A DNA stretch of 7,815 nucleotides from Candidatus Firestoneibacteriota bacterium (GTDB taxonomy: Bacteria > JACRDZ01), in assembly GCA_016212735.1 (NCBI GenBank), contig JACRDZ010000048.1, forward strand, positions 1 to 7,815, written 5' to 3'. The position numbers and the translations under genes are program-made. A model generated the notes under the pieces. It ran no database searches. It was given only the letters and a program-made list of their open reading frames with translations, and was not told the origin of the DNA. Positions 1 to 5,319 of the stretch are shown piece by piece; within the stretch, counting starts at the first letter, position 1, and each line of letters starts with the position of its first letter.

Positions 1-282
1 GTATTCAATTTTAACGAGGTTAATGATGATCTATTTATATCTCTTTCAAATAAATTATTAAAAAGTTATTTTAAAAATACAGAGGAAAGGATACGTTCAG
101 GTAAAATAATTTCAACAAAAGAAGTTAATTTTGATATGAGAAAATCCAAACCCATCATCGACGAAATAGACAAAGTATTAGCCGAGCATTACGGCTTTAC
201 GCAGGAAGAACTTGATTTTATCATTAACTATGACATCAAATACCGCATGGGCAAAGAGTTGGAAAGTGAAGATGAAGAATGA
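1..282 (+). CDS. C-terminal end of Eco57I-like type II adenine-specific DNA methyltransferase (5' end outside window)
   Basis: The frame is open from base 1 to the TGA at 280-282, giving 93 residues of a C-terminus. The stretch with SKPIIDEID, VLAEHYGF, EELDFIINYDIKYRMG and an acidic ESEDEE tail is the hallmark end of large SAM-dependent adenine-N6 DNA methyltransferases of the Eco57I/type IIG kind, which carry methylase and sometimes restriction activity in one chain. The catalytic NPPY motif and SAM-binding motifs would lie upstream and cannot be checked. Its stop overlaps the start of the DprA-like gene at 279 (ATGA), so the two were translationally coupled. A second remnant of the same tail (GNDLESEDDE) occurs at 1906-1938. 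The family call rests on recognising the C-terminal pattern. Whether the enzyme is a solitary methylase, a type IIG enzyme or part of a larger system cannot be decided here. Confidence 0.75.
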   Translation, partial: VFNFNEVNDDLFISLSNKLLKSYFKNTEERIRSGKIISTKEVNFDMRKSKPIIDEIDKVLAEHYGFTQEELDFIINYDIKYRMGKELESEDEE

Positions 283-501
283 TAACCGAAACCTTTGGTA
301 ATACTGAATTACTAAAATTACCCAAAACAGCTTTTCTATGCAGCAGGCAAGTTCCGTCAAGTGTAATTCTCAAATGCTATGACTGGGCTATTGCACAAAG
401 AGATGCCGGTAATTGCATTATCAGCGGTTTTCATTCACGCATTGAAAAAGATGTGTTTCATTATCTGCTTAGTTTCACTATCTGCTTAAAGGCAAACAAC
501 C
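250..501 (+). repeat. Direct repeat, left copy (methyltransferase tail plus 5' part of dprA-like gene)
   Basis: This segment corresponds to 1906-2140. It starts at the Gly codon of the methyltransferase YRMG motif, runs through the methyltransferase stop and covers the first about 70 codons of the dprA-like gene. It is 252 bases long; subtracting the internal 17-bp tandem duplication gives 235, exactly the length of the right copy. The two copies flank the AbiE-like module in the same orientation, so recombination between them could excise it. Confidence 0.75.
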
Positions 502-506
502 TATGA
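279..506 (+). pseudogene. DprA/LOG-like Rossmann protein, copy 1, frameshifted and truncated
   Basis: The 75-residue reading frame begins with the ATG that overlaps the methyltransferase stop. It matches residues 1-64 of the intact copy at 1935-2393 almost throughout (KLPKTAFLCSRQVP, CYDWAIA, DAGNCIISGFHSRIEKDV). At 455-488 a 17-bp unit (GTTTCATTATCTGCTTA, then the same with C for T) is tandemly duplicated. This shifts the frame, so the last residues (SFTICLKANNL) are not homologous. Removing one unit restores FHYLLKGKQP, after which homology stops at about 501. The 3' half of the family, including the FDK segment and the RNxxMxELAD motif, is absent. By my hand count the first about 190 bases are about 94% identical to copy 2, with both silent and replacing differences. 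I regard it as dead; a coupled 75-residue peptide could still be made. Confidence 0.8.
455..488 (+). repeat. 17-bp tandem duplication that breaks dprA-like copy 1
   Basis: Two adjacent 17-base units (455-471 and 472-488) read GTTTCATTATCTGCTTA and GTTTCACTATCTGCTTA, differing at one base. The intact paralogue at 2111 has a single unit. As 17 is not a multiple of three, the duplication is the frameshifting lesion in copy 1. The single mismatch suggests the event is not very recent, or that the second unit came from a related allele; the second unit carries the C seen in copy 2. Confidence 0.85.
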
Positions 507-557
507 AGGTATAATATCGTGGATTCCAGCTAAAATGTTTAATTAACAAGTTCAATA

Positions 558-583
558 ATTACAATCAAATATTACAATCAAAT
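558..583 (+). repeat. Tandem 13-bp direct repeat upstream of the AbiEi-like gene, candidate operator
   Basis: The 13-mer ATTACAATCAAAT occurs twice with no gap (558-570 and 571-583) and no mismatch. It ends 5 bases before the candidate -35 element at 589. AbiEi proteins of characterised AbiE systems repress their own promoter by binding repeated sites through an N-terminal winged helix. The position therefore suggests an operator, though known AbiEi sites are inverted repeats. In a region this A+T-rich a chance tandem repeat is possible, but an exact 13-bp pair is unlikely. Confidence 0.5.
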
Positions 584-588
584 TTTAA

Positions 589-616
589 TTGACAGATACA
601 ATTTTGGTGATATACT
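589..616 (+). promoter_or_regulatory. Sigma-70-type promoter of the AbiEi-like gene
   Basis: TTGACA at 589-594 is a perfect -35. After a 16-base spacer, TATACT at 611-616 is a good -10, preceded by TGA (608-610) as an extended -10. Transcription would begin near 622-624, leaving a leader of about 38 bases that contains the GAAGGT ribosome site upstream of the ATG at 661. The assignment is from consensus match and position only. Confidence 0.6.
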
Positions 617-660
617 TACCTATAAAATAATTAACGATAATCCTTTATGAAGGTATTATT

Positions 661-1455
661 ATGAAAAAAAAAAGAAGACGTCTGGGAGAGAAAGAGATTG
701 AGGTTATTTCCCGACTTACTTATGAGAAAAAACGTATTATAACAAAAGAAGATTTAAATGCCTTTTTCAAATTTAATGATATAGAACGCAATAAGCTTGT
801 TTATCAACTTAAAAAGAAAGGTTTCTTTTGTACTATCAAAAGAGGAGCGTATATTTTTTCACCTCTTGAATATGGTGAGGAAGGAGCAGCAATTAATGAA
901 CTGCTTATTGCCCCGCAATTTTTTCCTCATGGAAATTATTATATAGGCTATTCTACAATGTACAACTACTATAATTTTACAGAACAACTTTTTCAGGTTA
1001 TCTATATCCTGAATACTTCATTACAAAGGGGAAAAAAAATTTGTGGAATAGAATTTGTTTTTTTAAGGGTTACGAAGGGACGGATGTATGGACTGGAAAA
1101 AATAAATATTGAAGGGAAAGACGTCATTATCAGCTCATTGGAACGTACACTTGTTGATCTGGTGTATTTTAATAAGCCGGTTGGTGGTATTAAAAATGCT
1201 CTTGAAATTGCCAGGTGTGAGATCAAGAAAGATCGTTTTGATGTCAGGAAGTTCATACGGTTTGCTGCAAAATTTCCAAATATCAAAACCCGAAAAAGAA
1301 TTGGAGTACTGTTAGAAGAAATGGGATACTCTAATGAAGATTTGATCCCTCTGGAAAAGAGTATTAAAAACACTGCAATTAGTTCTTTCATAAGTTCATT
1401 TAAGGGCAAGCTTAATAAAAGATGGAAAGTCATTATTAATGATACACAAAAATAG
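661..1455 (+). CDS. AbiEi-like antitoxin / autorepressor of a type IV AbiE toxin-antitoxin system
   Basis: The 264-residue protein has a basic N-terminus and a winged-helix-type region at about residues 10-70 (IITKEDL, then LKKKGFF, IKRGAYIFSP). An AbiEi-like middle and C-terminal part follows, with YYIGYSTMYNYY (93-104), the family hallmark SSLERTLVDLVYF (158-170) and a C-terminal NKRWKVIIN. In characterised AbiE pairs this protein opposes the AbiEii nucleotidyltransferase toxin without stable complex formation and represses the operon. The start is set by the ATG at 661 with GAAGGT about 6 bases upstream and by the promoter at 589-616. Length and motifs look complete. Its partner, in the next 420 bases, is truncated at the N-terminus, so this appears to be an orphan antitoxin. 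The DNA-binding role is inferred from the family. Confidence 0.78.
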   Translation: MKKKRRRLGEKEIEVISRLTYEKKRIITKEDLNAFFKFNDIERNKLVYQLKKKGFFCTIKRGAYIFSPLEYGEEGAAINELLIAPQFFPHGNYYIGYSTMYNYYNFTEQLFQVIYILNTSLQRGKKICGIEFVFLRVTKGRMYGLEKINIEGKDVIISSLERTLVDLVYFNKPVGGIKNALEIARCEIKKDRFDVRKFIRFAAKFPNIKTRKRIGVLLEEMGYSNEDLIPLEKSIKNTAISSFISSFKGKLNKRWKVIINDTQK

Positions 1456-1877
1456 AAAACAAAGATGTCCATCATAAGTTTTTGCACCCTTTTACCAGAA
1501 AGCCTTTATTTGATGGCGGTAAGGTAAACTGTCTTTCTTTAAATGAAATAGTGAGTGAGAAACTACGTGCCGCAGCATCAAGAAAGATAATTGCTCCGCG
1601 CGATTTTTATGACTTAGATTTTATCTTGCGGCATGATTTCAATTTATCGAATAAAGAGGTTATAGAACTTTTTAAGAAGAAAAATGAAGAGGATGGCTGT
1701 GACACGGATTTATCAAAATATCGTATCAATCTTGGCCGCTCAAACGATGAAATTATAGATATGCGTTCTCGGATCGAGGAAGAACTATTCGATGTTTTAA
1801 CCCTGGATGAAAAGAAAAAATTTAATCTTAATTCCGCACTTGATAGGATAAACACGGCAATGAAAAGAGTTAAATAA
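1443..1877 (+). pseudogene. AbiEii/AbiGii-family nucleotidyltransferase toxin, N-terminally truncated remnant
   Basis: The frame is open from 1443 (after a TGA at 1440-1442) to the TAA at 1875-1877. The first usable start, a TTG at 1482, has no ribosome site and would give 131 residues. Recognisable family features begin immediately: KPLFDGGKVNCLSLNEIVSEKLRAA, then APRDFYDLDFIL. These are the later conserved motifs (the Lys of EKLRA and the Arg/Asp of RDxYDL) of AbiEii nucleotidyltransferases. The earlier catalytic motif of the GSxxLxRD type and the whole first half of the usual about 280-320-residue protein are missing. The helical C-terminal part looks intact to its natural end. The lesion lies in about 1456-1485, directly behind the antitoxin, as expected for a deletion within a former overlapping pair. 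A catalytically active toxin is not expected. Confidence 0.72.
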
Positions 1878-1905
1878 GAGCCCATCCGGTTAAAGTAGCG
1901 CAAAA

Positions 1906-1938
1906 GGTAATGATTTGGAAAGTGAAGATGACGAATGA
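1906..1938 (+). pseudogene. Fossil of a methyltransferase 3' end (last ten codons and stop)
   Basis: Read in the frame ending at the TGA at 1936-1938, these bases encode GNDLESEDDE, matching the GKELESEDEE end of the Eco57I-like methyltransferase at 250-282. The ATGA overlap with the following dprA-like start is kept. The differences (NDL for KEL, DDE for DEE) show it derives from a related rather than identical gene, or diverged after duplication. It has no function of its own, but it records that copy 2 also once lay behind a methyltransferase. Confidence 0.7.
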
Positions 1939-2140
1939 TAACCGAAACCCTTGGTAATCCTGAATTACTAAAATTACCCAAAACAGCTTTTCTATGCAGC
2001 AGGCAAGTTCCGGCAAGTGTAGTTCTCAAATGCTATGACTGGGCTATTGCAGAAAGAGATGCAGGCAATTGTATTATCAGTGGTTTTCATTCACGTATTG
2101 AAAAAGATGTGTTTCACTATCTGCTCAAAGGCAAGCAACC
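1906..2140 (+). repeat. Direct repeat, right copy (methyltransferase tail plus 5' part of dprA-like gene)
   Basis: This is the 235-base counterpart of 250-501. Similarity begins at the Gly codon in the methyltransferase tail and ends after the KGKQP codons, where the left copy is truncated. The copies enclose the AbiE-like pair. Confidence 0.75.
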
Positions 2141-2393
2141 AATTATCATAGCCCTTGCCCGCTGCATAAAAGAAAAATTAGAACCCGAACTAAAACCACC
2201 ATTGGAACAAGGCAGACTGCTTATCATAACCCCATTCGATAAAGCAATAAAACGAGTTACCATTGAAACTGCTAAAGGTAGGAACCAATTGATGATAGAG
2301 CTAGCAGATAAAATTATCATAGGTTTTGCGAGTAAGGGCGGAATACTGGAAAGCCAAATTAAAGATCAAAAAGATAAGGTGATATTCCTATAA
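1935..2393 (+). CDS. DprA/LOG-like single-domain Rossmann protein, copy 2 (intact)
   Basis: The 152-residue protein is one Rossmann-type domain related to DprA/Smf and LOG proteins. KTAFLCSR (16-23) is the first strand region, and GNCIISGFHSRIEKDVFHYLL (44-64) stands where DprA has its GxxSGxAxGID motif. LEQGRLLIITPFDK (90-103) follows. ETAKGRNQLMIELADKIIIG (111-130) corresponds to the DprA segment RNRxIxxLSD before the last strand, and FASKGG follows it. DprA itself loads RecA on single-stranded DNA; these short relatives are usually annotated DNA-binding or DNA-processing protein, and their role is unknown. The ATG keeps the ATGA overlap with a fossil methyltransferase stop, so translational coupling has been lost and no good Shine-Dalgarno is seen. 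It is the only full-length one of three copies in the window. Confidence 0.78.
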   Translation: MITETLGNPELLKLPKTAFLCSRQVPASVVLKCYDWAIAERDAGNCIISGFHSRIEKDVFHYLLKGKQPIIIALARCIKEKLEPELKPPLEQGRLLIITPFDKAIKRVTIETAKGRNQLMIELADKIIIGFASKGGILESQIKDQKDKVIFL

Positions 2394-2559
2394 ATGTATA
2401 TTTCTTTTATTTTATAAATGAATGGAATCTTGAGGAGAAAAGAGGTAAAATATAAATTTGTAATTGTTTGATAGGCACTTCGTAATAAAATAAAGTGATA
2501 GAATAAGTAAGTAAAGTTGGGAGACAACGTTTGCAAGTTCCCATAAATTTTTTATAATC

Positions 2560-2567
2560 GGAGGTGA
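2560..2567 (+). promoter_or_regulatory. Perfect Shine-Dalgarno site that fixes a TTG start
   Basis: GGAGGTGA is an eight-base complement to the 16S rRNA 3' end, with 7 bases between GGAGG and the TTG at 2572. The first in-frame ATG lies nearly 390 codons later, inside the ATPase domain, so TTG is the real start. The rare start codon combined with a maximal ribosome site suggests tuned expression of a potentially toxic protein. Confidence 0.8.
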
Positions 2568-2571
2568 GATT

Positions 2572-4965
2572 TTGAAGAATGAACAAAAGATAGTTTTTTT
2601 TGCATATCAAGGACAATCTGATGGATTGGCAGATGAAAACGTCAATTCTATAAAACATGCTATAACCGATTATAATAAATATCAAAAAACATATTTGGCT
2701 AAATCTTGGGAGGACTATAGAAGAACAACATCTATTAGCCATGAAATACTCAGCGCTATAAATAACTGTGAAATATTTGTCTGCGACATAACATACTTTA
2801 ATCACAATGTTTTGTTTGAATTAGGATATGCAATTGCAAAAAACAAATATATACTAATATTACTAAATGAAAAAATTAAAAATGCGAAGACTGAGTATAG
2901 TGAATTTATTTTGAAAACCATTCGTTATATCAAATTTATTAATGCTAAAGATATAAATGTAGCGTTAAATGATCATAAATATGAAAAAGATCTTTTGAAA
3001 AAGTTTATTAATCTTGATACTGTTGAAGAAATAACTAATGATATTTTTTATATTCAAAGCAAAATACAAAATCAAGCATCTATTGACTTAACACAAACAA
3101 TAAACGATTTCAAAGATAAAGAGGGGTACACGCTAATTTGTGATGATGTTGCAGAAATAGGATATAGACCCTTACCTTGGTATTTTCAAAACATAACCAA
3201 ATCAAAAATTATACTGATACACTTTTTAGGGAAGAATATAGAACAACAATCTTTTGAGAATGCTAAGAATTCTTTTTACGCTGGGATATCAAGTGGTTTT
3301 AATCGAAAAATTTTATTAACAGCACCAAGTAAATATAAAGCCCCTTTGGATTATAGTGAAATATTGTATCAATATGAGGACTCAACAGACTTATGTATTT
3401 CTATCGAGGATTGGTTGAAGGAAATTATTGCTTCATTTCCTTCTAAGATAAAAAAATCTGAACAAATTAAGAAAGAAGAACATGAGTTTAATCTAATTAA
3501 ATTAGGAGTAGGTTGTGATATAGCTGAACACGAAAAGGAAGATTTATTAAGTTACTTTGTTGAAACATCATCGTTTAATTCAGCTCTAAATTATGAAAAA
3601 GCATTAATAATAGGAAGAAAAGGTAGTGGTAAATCCGCTATCTATATTAAACTGTTAGATGAAATTTCTAAAAATAATCTCAATTTTATTGTAAATTTGA
3701 AACCTGAGTCTGATGAGCTCTTAGAGGATATTGAAATGTCCTCTATGTATGGTAGTAAGGCTTCTAAAAGAAGTTTTTTCTTTAGTGTCTGGAAGATGGT
3801 AATTTATTCAAGACTGACAGATTTTATATATGAAAACCTTATTAATAAAGTTACGTTTTATCAGTATTCCGATTCAGAAAAAAATTTGATGAACTTTGTG
3901 GATAAAGAAAAAACACTAATCAAAATGAATTTTTCTAGTATTATTAGAGAAATAAATAGAAGGATTAAAAATACATCGAAGATAGAAAATGCAGATATTC
4001 TAGAAGATTTATATAGAACATATTTGAGCCCTCTAATTAAGATGCTTAAGGAATATTTCAATACAAATAGTTTAAGATATTACAAAATAGTTATCTTAGC
4101 CGATAACTTAGATAAAGCATGGGATTCAAAAAACTATCTTGATATACAGACAGAAATGCTCCTCACTCTTCTGGAAATGCAAGATAAAATTAAAAATGAT
4201 TTAGCAATGGATAAGGAAACAAAGGTTGAAGTTAAAGAGATGATTTTTCTCAGAAAAGACATTTACGAATTTGTTCTTAAAAATTCAAACGAACCAGATA
4301 AATTAACACTAATGTCAAATGAAATTAAGTGGGAAGAATATCCATCTTTATTGAAAACTTTGATTGATAATCGTTTTAAGCATATTCTTGGTTTGAAAAC
4401 AGAAGAAGATGTTGAACAAAAAGCATGGAATGTATTTTTTGACCTTGGTTATAAAGACAAACGTCATCCCTATGAAATAATTAAAGAAATTATAGTACTG
4501 CGTCCAAGAGACCTGATATATTTTATTCGCAGTTTATTTGAAAGTGCTATAAACCTGGGGCATGAAAAAGTAAACAGAAAAGATTTGGAATACGCAATTA
4601 ATAGTTATACAAATTTTTTAAATAAAAATCTTATTGCAGAAACAAGAGCCCAATTTCCTGACATAGAAAATGTATTAGTTAAATTGCAAGAACATTATGG
4701 TGAGAAATTAGAATATAGTAAATTTTGTAAAATAGTTAAAGATTTTGGTTATGATTCCGAAAAGTTGGAAAAACTAGTTAAAACTTTTTTTGAAAAGGAT
4801 TACATGGTAGGTTTTGATGATAAGACCAATCAGTCTTTTACTGATTTAGAGATATTGAATAAAAAATTAAAACAAAGAAAATTTCTATTTGTTAAAAATA
4901 AAGTATATGTAATTGCTCACGCAAAATACTATTATATTAAACAAAAAATATTTGCATCATTCTAA
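2572..4965 (+). CDS. Predicted anti-phage protein: two TIR/NDT-like Rossmann domains fused to a Sll1717/FunZ-type P-loop ATPase
   Basis: The protein is 797 residues. Domain 1 (about 5-125) has VFFAYQG, then CEIFVCDITYFNHNVLFELGYA (66-87) with Glu83 where TIR and nucleoside deoxyribosyltransferase folds carry the catalytic Glu. Domain 2 (about 180-290) is a second Rossmann-like unit (ILIHFLG; NSFYAGISSGFNRKILLTA; KAPLDYSEILYQY). The ATPase (about 320-660) has Walker A GRKGSGKSA (348-356), Walker B VILADNLDKAWD (507-518) with Asp511 and Asp514, IFLRKDIY (558-565) as a sensor-like strand, and LRPRDLI (643-649). The remaining about 140 residues may be winged-helix. The GRKGSGKS and DNLDKxW pair matches proteins annotated P-loop ATPase, Sll1717 family. 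By analogy the ATPase senses infection or oligomerises and the TIR-like part attacks a nucleotide such as NAD; this is inference. No partner gene is coupled to it, and it is strikingly A+T-rich next to its neighbours. Confidence 0.72.
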   Translation: MKNEQKIVFFAYQGQSDGLADENVNSIKHAITDYNKYQKTYLAKSWEDYRRTTSISHEILSAINNCEIFVCDITYFNHNVLFELGYAIAKNKYILILLNEKIKNAKTEYSEFILKTIRYIKFINAKDINVALNDHKYEKDLLKKFINLDTVEEITNDIFYIQSKIQNQASIDLTQTINDFKDKEGYTLICDDVAEIGYRPLPWYFQNITKSKIILIHFLGKNIEQQSFENAKNSFYAGISSGFNRKILLTAPSKYKAPLDYSEILYQYEDSTDLCISIEDWLKEIIASFPSKIKKSEQIKKEEHEFNLIKLGVGCDIAEHEKEDLLSYFVETSSFNSALNYEKALIIGRKGSGKSAIYIKLLDEISKNNLNFIVNLKPESDELLEDIEMSSMYGSKASKRSFFFSVWKMVIYSRLTDFIYENLINKVTFYQYSDSEKNLMNFVDKEKTLIKMNFSSIIREINRRIKNTSKIENADILEDLYRTYLSPLIKMLKEYFNTNSLRYYKIVILADNLDKAWDSKNYLDIQTEMLLTLLEMQDKIKNDLAMDKETKVEVKEMIFLRKDIYEFVLKNSNEPDKLTLMSNEIKWEEYPSLLKTLIDNRFKHILGLKTEEDVEQKAWNVFFDLGYKDKRHPYEIIKEIIVLRPRDLIYFIRSLFESAINLGHEKVNRKDLEYAINSYTNFLNKNLIAETRAQFPDIENVLVKLQEHYGEKLEYSKFCKIVKDFGYDSEKLEKLVKTFFEKDYMVGFDDKTNQSFTDLEILNKKLKQRKFLFVKNKVYVIAHAKYYYIKQKIFASF

Positions 4966-4980
4966 ACTTATCAAAATTAG

Positions 4981-5319
4981 ATGAAAGAACAGGATGTCGT
5001 TAATTTGACTTATTTCATTAACCAATCACGCAAAGCAACCATTTGAAATATGGACTTTCAACGTGTGTTAATGTATTGGTATATTGGGGAAAGCATATTT
5101 GAAGAAGAACAGCATGGGAAAGAAATAGCTGATTATGGTGATTATCTTATCAGAAGCCTGGCTGAGGAATTAGAACCAGAATTCGGAAGCGGTTTCTCAG
5201 TAAGAATTTTGGAAATAAACCGCCGATTTTATCGCACTTATCCAATTGCGAACGCACTGCGTTCGCAATTGAACTGGAGGGAAAATAAGTATGACAGAAA
5301 ATTCTCTTGCTGTATTTGA
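4981..5319 (+). pseudogene. DUF1016/YhcG-type PDDEXK nuclease, N-terminal remnant
   Basis: From the ATG at 4981 the frame gives VVNLTYFINQSRKATI, an in-frame TGA at 5044-5046, then in the same frame MDFQRVLMYWYIGESIFEEEQHGKE, YGDYLIRSLAEELEPEFGSGFSVR, FYRTYPIANALRSQLNW. This is the DUF1016 N-terminal (DNA-binding) domain of YhcG-like proteins. Homology stops near 5278, where SHY or SQY would be expected and the next gene's ribosome site appears instead; the frame itself runs on to 5319 without meaning. The C-terminal PDDEXK nuclease domain is entirely missing. The piece from 5050 would be an 89-residue product without a ribosome site. The TGA could be one change from CGA. Full-length relatives have about 330-370 residues and often sit in defence islands or beside restriction genes. 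Confidence 0.75.
5243..5271 (+). repeat. Perfect 13-bp inverted repeat with a 3-base loop in the DUF1016 remnant
   Basis: CAATTGCGAACGC (5243-5255) is the exact reverse complement of GCGTTCGCAATTG (5259-5271), with ACT between. It encodes the conserved IANALRSQL part of DUF1016. It also ends only four bases before the GGAGG (5276-5280) serving the BRO-like gene, so a transcript hairpin would sit right beside that ribosome site. No T-run follows, so it is not an intrinsic terminator. Confidence 0.8.

Noticed and set aside
558..583. Start of a CRISPR or longer iteron array
   Set aside because: Only two units with no spacer; no further copies of the 13-mer are seen nearby.
1002..1487. Long minus-strand open frame antisense to the AbiEi-like gene
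   Set aside because: The plus-strand frame has clear AbiEi motifs, promoter and ribosome site; the antisense peptide shows no recognisable domain. The other minus-strand frames (for example 1607-2029, 2407-2805, 5830-6069) are likewise shadows.
661..1877. A complete, working AbiE toxin-antitoxin pair
   Set aside because: The second gene lacks the N-terminal nucleotidyltransferase motif and has only a TTG start without ribosome site, so it cannot be the full toxin.
250..2140. AbiE segment as a classical insertion sequence or transposon
   Set aside because: There is no transposase, no terminal inverted repeats and no short target duplication. The flanking repeats are 235 bp of coding homology, which points to homologous recombination.
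2531..2558. TTGCAA and TATAAT with a 16-base spacer, resembling a strong promoter for the TIR-ATPase gene
   Set aside because: Transcription would begin at about 2565, inside the perfect Shine-Dalgarno (2560-2567) that fixes the TTG start. The promoter would thus remove the ribosome site; the real promoter is probably further upstream and I cannot place it.
5044..5046. In-frame TGA in the DUF1016 reading frame as a recoded sense codon
   Set aside because: TGA ends the methyltransferase and the FAD oxidoreductase at natural positions, and the same DUF1016 gene is also truncated at its 3' end. A nonsense mutation in a dead gene is simpler.
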